From positions 441,925 through 505,924 of the forward strand of contig RPFO01000106.1 in the NCBI GenBank assembly GCA_009746045.1: 64,000 nucleotides of DNA. Direction: 5' to 3'. This DNA comes from Mesostigma viride (Eukaryota > Streptophyta > Mesostigmatophyceae > Mesostigmatales > Mesostigmataceae). Of the stretch, positions 25,042-35,639 are shown piece after piece. Below the pieces are notes generated by a model. That model did not search any database, was not told the origin of the DNA, and saw only the letters and a list, made by a program, of their open reading frames with translations. Position 1 is the stretch's first letter, and the number at the start of each line of letters is the position of its first letter. Both the position numbers and the translations under genes were made by a program.

Positions 25042-26582
25042 TGCAGGGTAGGCCATGTATAACTGCCGTCAAAGTCAGGGGGGTCAAGACGAGCGTTTTC
25101 ATTTTTGGTAGAATGTGCATTTTGAATTATGTTGTAAGAGCTAGGCACCTACCACTTCAGGGATGATAAACAATTAGTTGCTGAACAGTTTGAGCCATTG
25201 GGGTCATCATTTGGGTGGGTATACCAGCAGTTACACCCAGTACAGCCCATAGGGGTACCGTTGGTAAAAAGCAACCAAGGGGGTAGGAGTGGGCATACTA
25301 CCTACTAATACCTACTAATATGGCCCCCAACCATGCCACACAATACATTTCCCTTCCACAATGATGGGGAAACATAACTGCATCATCACACTGCCCTTAC
25401 ATGGCACCTATGTGCAGGTGCCACCTTGTCCATGCACGTAGGTAACGTGGTACGGATACCCTACGCAAGGCATGCATTCTAGGAGGCAGCCACCAACAAA
25501 CTAGTGATTTTAAGCCTATTTCAGCTTGCCCTAGCAAGAATAAACTAGGCCTAAGCTGCTATAGCTTGCCAGGTGATGGCCAGCACACCTGGTGTCACAT
25601 GCTGACAATGGGAAGCTTCTACTCACCGGTTACATGCTTGATGATGCCACAGAGACCAGCCAACTGCCTCACACTCATGCAATATGTGTGTGGGAAATGT
25701 ATAACAAACATATATGGAGGTATTCAAACCCATACAGCCTCTTAAACTTATCACCATCACCCTGTGGCAGGTCAACTGACTGAGGGAAGCATCTAAGAAG
25801 GGTGTTTTAGAAAGGGGCCAGGCCAGGGTCAAGAAAGAGCATGAATAATGCAAAAAGAATGTGCTACACAAGCTAGAACGTATATATAAACGTCAAACAT
25901 CGATAGGAAAACGATGCTTAAGCTTTACCAGGCATGGATGGCGTTACCTTGGCCCAGGCGGTGGCCGCAAAATGGCGCATTTCGGCACACCAAAGTTGTG
26001 CAGCATGGTCGCTGGATTCGGCGATTTCTGGCCACCCTTGCACGTTTACGACTACCATGTATCATAAAAAGTACAAAGAAACCAATATATCCTTTAAAAT
26101 ACGCCGGAAAGGTATTGCTGTCAACGTTTCTATCGTCCGGCCTGATCGCAGTTTTTTCCAGCAAGAACGCTGCCGACACCTATCAAATGGCATTCCCGCG
26201 AACCAAAAATTGGCCTGTATCATCTTTAGGACGTATAAAATCAATTTCCTGACTTTGGTCAGAAAATTCGAACGAAAACGTAAATGCCATGCGTGGGCGC
26301 AAGCCGCCATGGCCAGGTCGTCGTTTTCCGGAATGCACGTTGTACGCGAAAAAGTACCCTGACCCCTTGTACTTTGACCGGCCAGAACACCTCTATAACT
26401 TTGTCAGAAGTATGCAAACCCTAGTACCATGCTGTGAGGAAAATTATAAACTTTCATTCTTCTCAGCTAAACGTTTCCTAATTCTCAATAGTTTTCGCGG
26501 CATTTGGTCCCCCGAGAAGGGGCCGACGTGTCGGCTGTAACTCAGTTTTAGGCGGAAAATCGGCAGCCAGACCATTTAGGGG
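25042..26582. other. Right body of the piggyBac-like element; dispersed repeat
   Basis: No gene supported. The stretch at about 25830-26350 is a diverged copy, same orientation, of 50500-51030: both contain CGTTACCTTGGCCCAGGC, then TTCGGCACAC or TTGCGGCACAC, a GGACGTATAA block and AAGCCGCCATGGC. Confidence 0.55.
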
Positions 26583-26690
26583 TTAATCCCGCGGCACCGA
26601 AAGCCCTGAGGATGAGTAATGATAAATAATCACCATTAAAGAAACGACGAAAACGATGGGCATCAAAAAAGAACGACAAGCGTCATTAAT

Positions 26691-27340
26691 AACGCCGGCC
26701 GGCGCAACTGGATACATGTAAACCATACAAAAGTGATTTTATGAAACACATACAGTTTGTCATTAATAACGACGGCCGGCGTAACTCGGGCGCAATTAAA
26801 AACCATTAAGAAGCAACTCAGGATATGCAGGCAGAAATCCTTCAGGTGTAAAAAAGATGTACAAACACACTTTTGGTAATGGGGCCTGACTGCGCAACTG
26901 CAAGATACCATTGGAAACGCCGGCCGGCGCAACTGGATGCATGTACATAAACCATACAAAAGTGATTTGCACAAAACCCCTACAATTTGTCATGAGTAAC
27001 GACGGCCGGCGTAACTCGGTTGCATTTGAAAACCACAAAGAAGCAACTCAGGTAGTGAAGGCGGAAATCCCAGAGGTGATAAAATGTTTACCAACACAAA
27101 ATGTTGATAAGCGTGCAAGCTTTTGCAAGTGCGCGCAAGATACCATTGGAAACGCCGGCCGGCGCAACTGGAACACCAAAACAAAAAACTTGATTTGCAC
27201 GAAACCCATTCAGTTCGTCATGGATAACGACGGCCGGCGCAACTTCATGGCACTCACCACTTTCACCAAATGCCATGTCGCCATTATATTGAGGAAAGCG
27301 AAGTATGCCCACTTGAAGCTGTGGTCTGCAGAACATTGAC
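26691..27340. repeat. Tandem repeat of about 230 bp with CGCCGGCCGGCG palindromes
   Basis: AACGCCGGCCGGCGCAACTGG-type boxes at 26691, 26916 and 27151, alternating with AACGACGGCCGGCG boxes at 26768, 26998 and 27226. Roughly three copies. The 18-mer ACGACGGCCGGCGTAACT also occurs at about 16162 inside the transposase-like gene. Confidence 0.75.
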
Positions 27341-27587
27341 ACAAAATATGCATGGTATTTCAAGCAATGAATGCTATGTGTCAGGCATCAATGTCTTTAT
27401 TGTATCCAAATGTGGTTAGGACGGAGGTTTACATTGGTTGCTATTTTAAGACAATGGCGTATAACCAAACATCGCACACACTCAAGAGTGTACTTATGCT
27501 GAACTGGAAAGGAACATTAAACCCCAATAAGGAAGATATTTTTTTTTTACATTTTAATTTTTTATATACTATTTTATATAATATTAT
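27341..27587. other. AT-rich spacer
   Basis: No gene. Becomes extremely AT-rich at 27540-27587, the insertion target of the DIRS-like element; similar AT-rich sequence resumes at 32916. Confidence 0.5.
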
Positions 27588-27966
27588 TCGGGGTTCTCTG
27601 AACATAGTTTCTTTATAGTGATACGGAAGGGGAGCCGCTGATGCTAGGTGAAATAGAGCTGGGTGATGTGATCGTAATAAGGTTGATTAGGCTTCTAGTG
27701 TACGAGTATTACGGAAGATATGGCCTAATTGTTGCGGCCCATACCTTGACGGTGTGCTGAGTACCTTGACGACGGATTTTTGCGTCTAGGTTCTCCTAGC
27801 AGATCTGTGATTGCGGACGGGTTTGCAACAGGCAATATCTGAAGTAAAACTTGACGGCTAAAACTGTTTAGAGGCCGTTGCCGGATCTGGCCGTTGGTAG
27901 AGAGCCGTTGGCCTTGAAACACGATAAAAGCTTGCTCACCTAGCTCATGGCGGTCTCTTTTGTTTT
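27588..27966 (+). repeat. Split direct repeat A1
   Basis: 379 bp, same as 32431-32809 by inspection. Contains the 5' region of the element before the gag-like ATG at 28038. Confidence 0.9.
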
Positions 27967-28037
27967 AACGAAGGCGGCGACAGGGGTCAGGGGCAGCGTA
28001 GCTGACGCCCAGAATTCCTTTCTGCAAAGCGGCTGGG

Positions 28038-29096
28038 ATGCCGAAGCCCGGGCGGAAGCCAGGTTCGACAGGTGCTGGGAAGCAATTACCGAAAGCTAAT
28101 CCCGAGGTGCCGACAGCTACTAAACAGACGGGAAAGGGCCGACTAGGCTGGCCGACGCAGAAGAAAAGGCTCCATCAGGAGCTCTCCACTTGCTCGGGCC
28201 TGCCTGAAGTGTGCGCTGCCTTTGAGGCGGTCCTCGGGACCGACTGGGTAACTACTGTCAGCCGGTGGTCTGCGGCCCAGCTGGAGTCCGTCGTTGGACT
28301 GCTGGTCGACCACGTGGACGGGCCTGAAATTCTGGCAGCAGCGGACCCAAACGAAGCGCTAGTGGCAGCCCTCCAAAGCGCCCGGGACTTGGCGGACTCG
28401 GACGAAGAGGAGATGCAGCCACCACGCCGGCCCACGAAAGGGGCGAAAAAGGGGACGAAAAAAGTCGGAAGCCCAGCCCCGAGCAAGGGAAAGGCCGCGG
28501 GGGATGTGAGGGAGCAGCTCTTGGAGCTGGCGGCTATTATTGGCAAGCAGGGGCAGGCGGGCAAAGAAGAGGAGGAGGAGGAGGAGTCCGAGGAAGAGGA
28601 TTTCCTGACGAAATTGAAGGATGCGCTGGCCGGGGCAGATGGGGCTTCCAGGAAGCCGAAAAAGACCAAAGGGGTGACGCTGCCCACTCGAGCACAAGTG
28701 GTGAATTGGAGGGTGCAAGAGAGAGTGCTCCCCGAGGTGCTCGAGGATGCCAACGACAATGGAGGGGGGATAAAGAGTTGGATCATGGCTACTCGCCAAG
28801 GGGGGTGGAGGAACCAGGAAAGCAGGAAGGTGGTCATGAACATCGCCCTGGCCATGGACACACTCTTCAAGGAGTTGGGGCCGGCAGCCGGGGAGTTGGC
28901 TGGGGTAGAGTATCTCATGAGGGTGGTGGCAGCCATGCTCCTAGTGGAGAGCCAGGGGTCAGGAGGGTGGAAGGTGGCTGGCCACCTCCTTGCTCTCAAG
29001 GAAGATGCCTCCTTGGTGAGCAACCCGGCCATGAAGATGGCCCTGCAAAGCGCCACGATGATGGAGAAGCTGGGCAAGGCCCAGCAAACCAAGTAA
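28038..29096 (+). CDS. Gag-like protein of the DIRS element
   Basis: 352 residues, ATG at 28038. Basic N-terminus (PKPGRKPGSTGAGK), an acidic region with a run of Glu near residue 175-190, and a helical C-terminal half. No zinc knuckle visible. The position upstream of RT and the length agree with the first ORF of DIRS-like elements; function by position. Ends 47 bases before the RT ATG. Confidence 0.65.
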   Translation: MPKPGRKPGSTGAGKQLPKANPEVPTATKQTGKGRLGWPTQKKRLHQELSTCSGLPEVCAAFEAVLGTDWVTTVSRWSAAQLESVVGLLVDHVDGPEILAAADPNEALVAALQSARDLADSDEEEMQPPRRPTKGAKKGTKKVGSPAPSKGKAAGDVREQLLELAAIIGKQGQAGKEEEEEEESEEEDFLTKLKDALAGADGASRKPKKTKGVTLPTRAQVVNWRVQERVLPEVLEDANDNGGGIKSWIMATRQGGWRNQESRKVVMNIALAMDTLFKELGPAAGELAGVEYLMRVVAAMLLVESQGSGGWKVAGHLLALKEDASLVSNPAMKMALQSATMMEKLGKAQQTK

Positions 29097-29143
29097 ACAC
29101 CGAAAGGGTAAACCGCTCCCCCTTCCCACTGCCTCTTCCTACA

Positions 29144-31687
29144 ATGCCTCTAAGCACTACGTGGGGGAGAGTGAGGTCAGCACGCAGACGCCAGCGTGCA
29201 ACTCGCCGCCGCCGGACCTTCACTCTACAACACAAGGTGATTACGTGGTTGAATTGGCTATGGCACGGGGGGGCAGACCCTCCGCCTAAATCTGGAGGCG
29301 CGTGCTCCAGAGGAACGGCGGAGGCCCTGAAAAGGGTCAAGAAGCACTGCGAGTGGTACAGTCGCCGCGTAACCGGCGTTGCGACAGGCCCCGCAGAAGG
29401 AAGTGATCTAATCTATGGGAAATGTAATAAGTATGAACAACTTGTGGCGGAGCGGGTGAGTCTGCCGAAGCGCGAGGTGGCAGGAAAGGCGAAGCTGCTG
29501 GATTTGCTGGCGCTACGACCTAGTTGGCGAGAGGTGTACGCGAGCGAAGCCAACTGCATCAAGCCGGAGGTGGCTGCCAGTGCGAGGTATTGGAATGTAC
29601 CTGCCCCCAGCCGAGGGTGCACCATGGCGGAGTGGGGCAAGTTGATGGGGAGGGCAGCGGACGTGGGGATGGTGGAGTTCCGAGAGACGCGGCCAAAGTG
29701 GGTAGACGGATGTTTTGGGGTGGCCAAAGGAGTGGGGGAGTTAAGGCTCATTGTGAATAAGAAGTTGGGGAACGCACTGTGGGTGGACCCCCCTAAGACG
29801 GTGTTACCCCACCTGGGCATATACTCGGAGGTCTATATCAAGGGTCGGTGCTACACGGCCAAGAGCGATCTGGTCTCGTATTACTATACCATCCAAGTGC
29901 CGGAGTGGTGGTGGGATTATCAAGGGCTACCTGATGTGTGGTCCACCGATGTCGGGCTGCCGGGGCGGCGGAGGAGGGTGTGGCCAGTGCTGAAAGTGCT
30001 GGCCATGGGGCACTCCCACGCTGTAGCGCTAGGGGAAGCCATCCATGAGATGGTCCTCTATGCCACGGGCGCTTTGGATCCTAGACGGCAGGTGAACCGC
30101 CTCACAAGTGTAGGGGAGCTGACCGTGCTTCGGAATGCATGGGGTAACCCAACCGCCCTAGCCATCGAGTACAAGGAGGAGAGCACGAGGGAGATGCAAA
30201 TCGACCTTGAGGACCCCCCTGCCCCTATGGTATCCATCACTATTGATGACCTGGTGGTCAGCAATGGGCGCACGTGCGAGGCGGTGAATCGCTTAATCGC
30301 GAGTGCTATTGAAGACGGGTACGCGCCTAACAACCTTGTGCCCTCCAAGGACAAGACGATCATGGCTAGCCCGGAGGGGGAGGACGAGCTAGAAGCTCTG
30401 GGTGTTGTTCACCGGCGGGATGGGGTGTTGGAGCCGACAGCTAAGCAGCTCACCCTTGTGGTTGCGCACACTCGTGTACTCCTCGAGAGGGGACGCGCTA
30501 CCGCTGAGGCGCTGGCGGCCGTCGTGGGCCGGTGGGTGTGGCTGCAGATGCTCAGCCGCACTTGCTTGTCCATATGGCAGCAGAGTTTTAAGTTCATCAA
30601 CCTCAAGGGGTGGGGCCAGCGAACGCGACCTTTGTGGCAAGGTGTGCGCGATGAGCTCGAGTGTGCCATGGCGTTGGCCCCCATGCTCCGTGTGGACCGG
30701 GGGGCTGCCCTGGCTCCGGTGGTGGTGGCCTCGGATGCGTCTAGTTTTGGGCAGGGGGTTGTCTACGCTGAGATGGCCCCAGCTGAGGTGACGGAATTAG
30801 CTCGGGCCCGGGAGGTGCGGGGTTACCCAACCCTCCTCACCCCAGGTGAGGCCATGTATGCCGGGCCTAGACCCTTGACCAAGGCCGCGGAAAAAGCCAT
30901 CATCCACGGGCGATGGCGCGTCGGGATCAAGAGTCGCTGGCGCGATTCGACCATGCACATCAACGAGAAGGAAGTGCGGGCCGCTGTGAAGGGGGTGGAG
31001 CGCTCGGCCCGGAACCTCGGAACATGGGGTAAGCGGGTGGTGAGGTTAGTGGACTCCACTGCCGCTTTGGGCTGCTTGGCTAAAGGGCGTTCCTCTTCTT
31101 ACCGGTTAAACAAGCAATGCCGCCGGTTGTGCGCTCTTACGTTGGTCACCGGCAGCCGCTCACAATGGGTCTGGACGCCAAGTGAGCTTCAGCCTGCGGA
31201 TGGGCCTTCGCGGGGGCTTTCCATGGCTGCCTCGGTGGCCGGGTGGGTCCGCGATTTGACTCGCGAGGGTGTTCATCCCAATCCCGGGCCTCGGCTTGGC
31301 GCTAGCTACTTGACCCTTCTTGAGGGCAAGGTGAAGCCGGCTACTTTGATGGTTTACCATCGGGGTCTTAGGTCCTTTTTCGCATGGTGGGCGAGCCGGC
31401 GGGGTCGGGTTGGCAGCTTGTTGCGCGGCTTGACGATAGAGGAATACTATTGCGAGTATGTCGCTTGGGCGCACTCACGGTGTTACAGCCGCCAGTTGTG
31501 TGTCAATGCGCTTATGGGCCTGAATTTGTACTTCCCCCGGGAGGTGCGGGATTGGGCCTTGGCACGAAGTGTTTTGGCTGGCTGGCGCACGTTGGCACCC
31601 CCTCGTGCCCCCCCCCCATTCCATGGGAGGCTGCGTTTGCGCTTGCTTGTACTATGGTGCTCCAGCGGCAGCCTCGTGCGGCTATGA
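29144..31687 (+). CDS. Reverse transcriptase/RNase H of the DIRS element, plus N-terminus of its recombinase
   Basis: Start taken at the ATG at 29144; the frame is open further upstream but there overlaps the gag ORF and looks non-coding. RT palm with VSITIDDLVVSNG (catalytic D-D) near residue 366, RNase H with VVASDASSFGQGV near 528 and an EKEVRAAVKG helix, ending with WTPSELQPADGPSRG, typical of DIRS RNase H. After residue about 690 comes the core-binding half of the tyrosine recombinase (VKPATLMVYHRGLRSFFAWW). Frame is lost at a 10-C run (31608-31617), after which the last about 20 codons are out of frame. Confidence 0.85.
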   Translation: MPLSTTWGRVRSARRRQRATRRRRTFTLQHKVITWLNWLWHGGADPPPKSGGACSRGTAEALKRVKKHCEWYSRRVTGVATGPAEGSDLIYGKCNKYEQLVAERVSLPKREVAGKAKLLDLLALRPSWREVYASEANCIKPEVAASARYWNVPAPSRGCTMAEWGKLMGRAADVGMVEFRETRPKWVDGCFGVAKGVGELRLIVNKKLGNALWVDPPKTVLPHLGIYSEVYIKGRCYTAKSDLVSYYYTIQVPEWWWDYQGLPDVWSTDVGLPGRRRRVWPVLKVLAMGHSHAVALGEAIHEMVLYATGALDPRRQVNRLTSVGELTVLRNAWGNPTALAIEYKEESTREMQIDLEDPPAPMVSITIDDLVVSNGRTCEAVNRLIASAIEDGYAPNNLVPSKDKTIMASPEGEDELEALGVVHRRDGVLEPTAKQLTLVVAHTRVLLERGRATAEALAAVVGRWVWLQMLSRTCLSIWQQSFKFINLKGWGQRTRPLWQGVRDELECAMALAPMLRVDRGAALAPVVVASDASSFGQGVVYAEMAPAEVTELARAREVRGYPTLLTPGEAMYAGPRPLTKAAEKAIIHGRWRVGIKSRWRDSTMHINEKEVRAAVKGVERSARNLGTWGKRVVRLVDSTAALGCLAKGRSSSYRLNKQCRRLCALTLVTGSRSQWVWTPSELQPADGPSRGLSMAASVAGWVRDLTREGVHPNPGPRLGASYLTLLEGKVKPATLMVYHRGLRSFFAWWASRRGRVGSLLRGLTIEEYYCEYVAWAHSRCYSRQLCVNALMGLNLYFPREVRDWALARSVLAGWRTLAPPRAPPPFHGRLRLRLLVLWCSSGSLVRL

Positions 31688-32220
31688 TGGTCATCGTTAT
31701 TTTCCAACAATACCTGCGGGTATCGGAGGCGCTCAACCTGTTGGTCGGCCATGTGCGCTTGCAGCCTGATGTTCGGTTGCGGGGTTCGCAGCGGGGCGCC
31801 TTGTTGTTGATGTCAGCTAAGACGGCTAAGGGGGAGGTGCAGTCTGTGGTGATCGAGGATGTCATGACTGAGACCCTCTTGCGGGCTTGTATGCGTGGCA
31901 AGGCGGCCTGGGAGCGGGTGTTCCCTTACGATTATGCCCAGTTCAGCCGGGTTTGGCATCAGGCCACGCAAGCTTTGGGGGTCGACACGGTGTTTACCAT
32001 TCACGGGCTGCGGCATGGGGGGGCTACCTATGATTTTTTGCGGCAGCGCAGCATGGCTGATATTCAGCATCGGGGTCGCTGGCGCAGCAGCAAAACTGTC
32101 GCCCACTATGTGGGATTGCACCGGAGCTTGGCCCTCACCCTTCCTGACGCCCTGGTTCGGGCTATCGCCGCCTGCCCCCCGCGCATTTGGCGGAGCGTCT
32201 TTTCTCTGCCTTCCTCTTAA
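31618..32220 (+). CDS. Tyrosine recombinase catalytic domain of the DIRS element
   Basis: Coding resumes in the second frame after the 10-C run; this frame is open from 31384 but is convincing only from about 31618. Box I YLRVSEALNLLV (catalytic Arg), box II HGLRHGGATYDF (H-x-x-R), and GRWRSSKTVAHYVG with the terminal Tyr. It is the enzyme that integrates circular DIRS DNA. Likely translated as a fusion with the RT, by a frameshift or from a template where the C run differs by one. Confidence 0.85.
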   Translation: MPWEAAFALACTMVLQRQPRAAMMVIVIFQQYLRVSEALNLLVGHVRLQPDVRLRGSQRGALLLMSAKTAKGEVQSVVIEDVMTETLLRACMRGKAAWERVFPYDYAQFSRVWHQATQALGVDTVFTIHGLRHGGATYDFLRQRSMADIQHRGRWRSSKTVAHYVGLHRSLALTLPDALVRAIAACPPRIWRSVFSLPSS

Positions 32221-32296
32221 GTTCCCTTCATTCTTGTCTTATGCGTCCACCGGTTTTTGTTTTGCCCCTGGCTTGGGTCGCCAGGGAGGGATGTAA

Positions 32297-32369
32297 GGGT
32301 AAGGCTAGCCTTTTTGGACATAAAGTGTTCCCATGGGTAAGGATGGCCAGTTGAGGGCCACTTCCCGAT
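32297..32369 (+). repeat. Split direct repeat B1
   Basis: 73 bp, same as 32843-32915. Confidence 0.9.
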
Positions 32370-32430
32370 GTGCTCTACTTATTGTTTTAATAAAGAGTCT
32401 GGTTACCCTGGAGTTCCACGGTTAATAGAA

Positions 32431-32809
32431 TCGGGGTTCTCTGAACATAGTTTCTTTATAGTGATACGGAAGGGGAGCCGCTGATGCTAGGTGAAATAGA
32501 GCTGGGTGATGTGATCGTAATAAGGTTGATTAGGCTTCTAGTGTACGAGTATTACGGAAGATATGGCCTAATTGTTGCGGCCCATACCTTGACGGTGTGC
32601 TGAGTACCTTGACGACGGATTTTTGCGTCTAGGTTCTCCTAGCAGATCTGTGATTGCGGACGGGTTTGCAACAGGCAATATCTGAAGTAAAACTTGACGG
32701 CTAAAACTGTTTAGAGGCCGTTGCCGGATCTGGCCGTTGGTAGAGAGCCGTTGGCCTTGAAACACGATAAAAGCTTGCTCACCTAGCTCATGGCGGTCTC
32801 TTTTGTTTT
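32431..32809 (+). repeat. Split direct repeat A2
   Basis: 379 bp, same as 27588-27966. Confidence 0.9.
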
Positions 32810-32842
32810 CCCACCCGCCCTCCCTGTGTGTTGCCTGTTTGG

Positions 32843-32915
32843 GGGTAAGGCTAGCCTTTTTGGACATAAAGTGTTCCCATGGGTAAGGATGGCCAGTTGA
32901 GGGCCACTTCCCGAT
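32843..32915 (+). repeat. Split direct repeat B2
   Basis: 73 bp, same as 32297-32369; marks the right end of the element. Confidence 0.9.
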
Positions 32916-33657
32916 TTATATTATGCTATATTATGTTATATGAAATAACATTAAAATTAACATAAAATTAAAATTATATATTAATTATAGTATATTATAT
33001 AATTTATATTATATATTATATTCACGATGCTCTGTGTATTAATGAGATATCAGACACACCTACATCACATCGCCTTGATGTTTCCGTTGTATGGGTCCGG
33101 TCGGGCGTTGGTAGCTGGTCGACAACAATTCTACATTTCCTAAAAAAAAATGCGACCGTGCCTACATTCGAAGGCGCGCTGTGGCTGACCTGAACTATCG
33201 GTGAACACCTCGGCGTCACTTGACCGGCCTAGGTTGACATTTCGGCAGAGTAACGCTGCTTAAAGGATCATTGCGTAGTTCGCGCGATTTGGCTCTTTAT
33301 ATATGTTTTTGGAGACGACGAGCAAGCATCCGATTGGTCAGCCAATTCCTGTCCAGTCCTCGGACAGTGTCCAATCCGGTGCTTGGGATCCAGAAAACGT
33401 GCTCGAGCCTGGCCACTCTGTCGCGGGCGCCGCGCTAGTGGCGTCGCGCCCAAACCTGACCAGGCCATAGGAAAGGGCGGGGGCGAATGCAAGAATTATT
33501 GTTATATCCTGACCTGTCCTGGGGAAGGTCCGGGGCGAATGCAAGAATTAATATACCTGCGTATGCAACCAACACGGCCGATCCACATACATAATCCGAC
33601 TGAGCTGGACGGTACGGACCAAATTTCGGTGCAAATTGAGGCCCAAAAGCTATGTCG
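32916..33657. other. AT-rich then unique flank left of the giant inverted repeat
   Basis: No gene. AT-rich to about 33020; later a short duplicated GGGCGAATGCAAGAATTA at about 33482 and 33534. Confidence 0.4.
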
Positions 33658-34861
33658 GCACGGTGCGCGCACCCCTTGCGGTAGTGGCCATGGCGACTGC
33701 CTTTAGACGAAACGTGACAAATCTGGCACGCGGAAAGCAGAAAAAATGCTCGATTGTTGGAGAAAATTAGTTACTGATTCTAATTTATGGCGGGATGGTT
33801 GCGATCTATAATGTCGCGGGCTTTTTTTCTTTGCCATCGGCAGGGGGGTCCGGCCTGAATTTCTGTCGGGATGAATAAAGTATAATGGATGCCTGCCGGG
33901 TTGATTGTCGATTGTTGCCAGTTTTGATGGTCGTAAGGAAAGCTAGTTTAATGATGTTTCTAAAGCCGTAAAAATTCCCGCTGCTATCTTTACCTTTCCC
34001 GTCATTTTGCGGTAAGATAACATTAGCCCTGCGCGATGCGTACTGCCCAACCACTCCATGAAAGGGTGGACTTTCTTGTGCGCCTGGGCACGAATAAATG
34101 CCCGTTATGGTACGTTCTTGTGTTAAACGTCTTAAGCTAGCGTTTTCCTGCTTTCTTAGCTCGTTGAGCGTAAGCTTTTTGCCTTCTTTCCGGCCAGATG
34201 CAGCCAGAAAGTTGCGGGTCCTGGCGCTGCATCGCTGGATTCCTGGGTGTCTTTTAGCTAGTTAATCGTCTGTGACGTGGCTGGCTTGCTGCAGCGCGTG
34301 GCCCGCAACCTGTCGGGAAGGTGTAATGCTTTAATTTCCATGCTTCTCTGAAATTTCTTTTGCTTTATAGACAGTTGTGTTCGAGGAAATTCACGCGGTC
34401 TTCCTAAGCAGCGGCATCATTTTCCCCAGACACTGACGAGCTGGCACCTGTCTCCTAAAGAGAGCGGCTCGTGCTTGTTAGAAAGGAGGCAGTGTGCATT
34501 TTGCGGGACACAATGCTTTGGTGGCACATGCGTCAGGTAGGCTGTTCCAATGGTCTCTTCACCTTTCCCACTGAGTAAATGTTAGCATTTGTCATGCTAA
34601 CCAGAGCAGCTAGCCACAGGTTGGCTGGATAAAAAGTCAGCTTATTTTCTCTTTATATACTGCGTGTGTGGTCCTCCACGTGTCCGGCTTGTTGGGCATT
34701 TTGGAAGAGGGTTTATAATGTGTTGTTGGGTGGAACAACTTGGTTGTTGGCACAAAATCACACATTATTAGCCTGAGATAGGCATGACATATGCTGCTCA
34801 GGCGTGTCGTCCTACCAGCCTTGTTGTTAAGGGTAGACTCACAAGGCTGGCTGTGCCGATG
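33658..34861. other. Left unique arm of the inverted repeat
   Basis: Reverse complement of about 59891-61099. Contains no recognisable gene: an 82-codon minus-strand frame at 33806-34054 is conserved in the other arm only because the arms are duplicates. Confidence 0.5.
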
Positions 34862-35390
34862 GAGGGGTGGGGCGTGCTAGCCCCCCCCACACCCACGCAT
34901 GCATGCTAGCCCACCCCCACACCCACGCATGCATGCTAGCCCCGGCCCCGGCCCCCCCACACCCACGCATGCATGCTAGCCCCCCCCACACCCACGCATG
35001 CATGCTAGCCCACACTCACACCCACGCATGCATGCTAGCCCACCCCCACACCCACGCATGCATGCTAGCCCCCCCCACACCCACGCATGCATGCCAGCCC
35101 CCCCACACCCACGCATGCATGACAGCCCCCCCACACCCACGCATGCATGCTAGCCCCACACACACACCCACGCATGCATGCCAGCCCCCATACACACCCA
35201 CGCATGCATGCCAGCCCCCCCCCACACTTACGCATGCATGCTAGCCCCCCACACACACCCACGCATGCATGCCAGCCCCCCCACACACCCACGCATGCAG
35301 GCTAGCCCCCCCCACACCCACGCATGCATGCCAGCCCACCCCCACACCCACGCGTGCATGCCAGCCCACCCCTAGCTTGAGCGTGCTTGT
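34862..35390. repeat. GC-rich minisatellite, CACACCCACGCATGCATG type
   Basis: About 19 units of 25-28 bp, each with CACCCACGCATGCATGC and a variable C-run. Inverted counterpart at 59510-59890 with fewer units. Confidence 0.88.
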
Positions 35391-35639
35391 AAAGTTTTTG
35401 CATGGTTTATTAAAATGAGTGGAATATGTATTTATTGCATTAAATGTTAATTTTATCATGAATGAAAATGGTCAACATTGCCGAAGTGCCCCTAAATTGC
35501 TCAATATTGTGTGCTCAAGAATTCAATGAGGATTGTCATCATGGAAACCCGCACAAATTCACGATTCCGGGCATGCATGTGAAAGTATCAAGAACAATTT
35601 TCAATTAAGAATGGTATCTCATTGTTCCATGAATCAATA

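Larger units (their letters stand above)
18779..26586. mobile_element. piggyBac-like element (non-autonomous) split by a retrotransposon
   Basis: TTAA at 18779-18782 followed by CCCCTAAATGG (18783-18793), and CCATTTAGGGG (26572-26582) followed by TTAA (26583-26586). TTAA target duplication with CCC-starting inverted termini is the piggyBac signature. A second shared block CTGCCGAT lies a few bases further in at both ends. Without the inserted retrotransposon the element would be about 1.7 kb. No transposase ORF recognised inside. Confidence 0.55.
27588..32915 (+). mobile_element. PAT/Kangaroo-like DIRS retrotransposon with split direct repeats
   Basis: Order A1 (27588-27966), gag-like ORF, RT/RNase H ORF, tyrosine recombinase, B1 (32297-32369), A2 (32431-32809), B2 (32843-32915). 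The A copies (379 bp) and B copies (73 bp) appear identical. A1...B1-A2-B2 is the diagnostic layout of PAT and Ngaro-type elements, as in Kangaroo of Volvox. No target duplication, as expected for recombinase-mediated insertion. Apparently young, given the identical repeats. Confidence 0.9.

Noticed and set aside
28175..29092. 305-codon minus-strand ORF
   Set aside because: Shadow of the gag-like ORF; Ser/Pro-rich composition from reversed codons.
34867..35375. Open frames in the CACACCCACGCATGCATG minisatellite (and in 59504-59921)
   Set aside because: Low-complexity repeat translation open on both strands.
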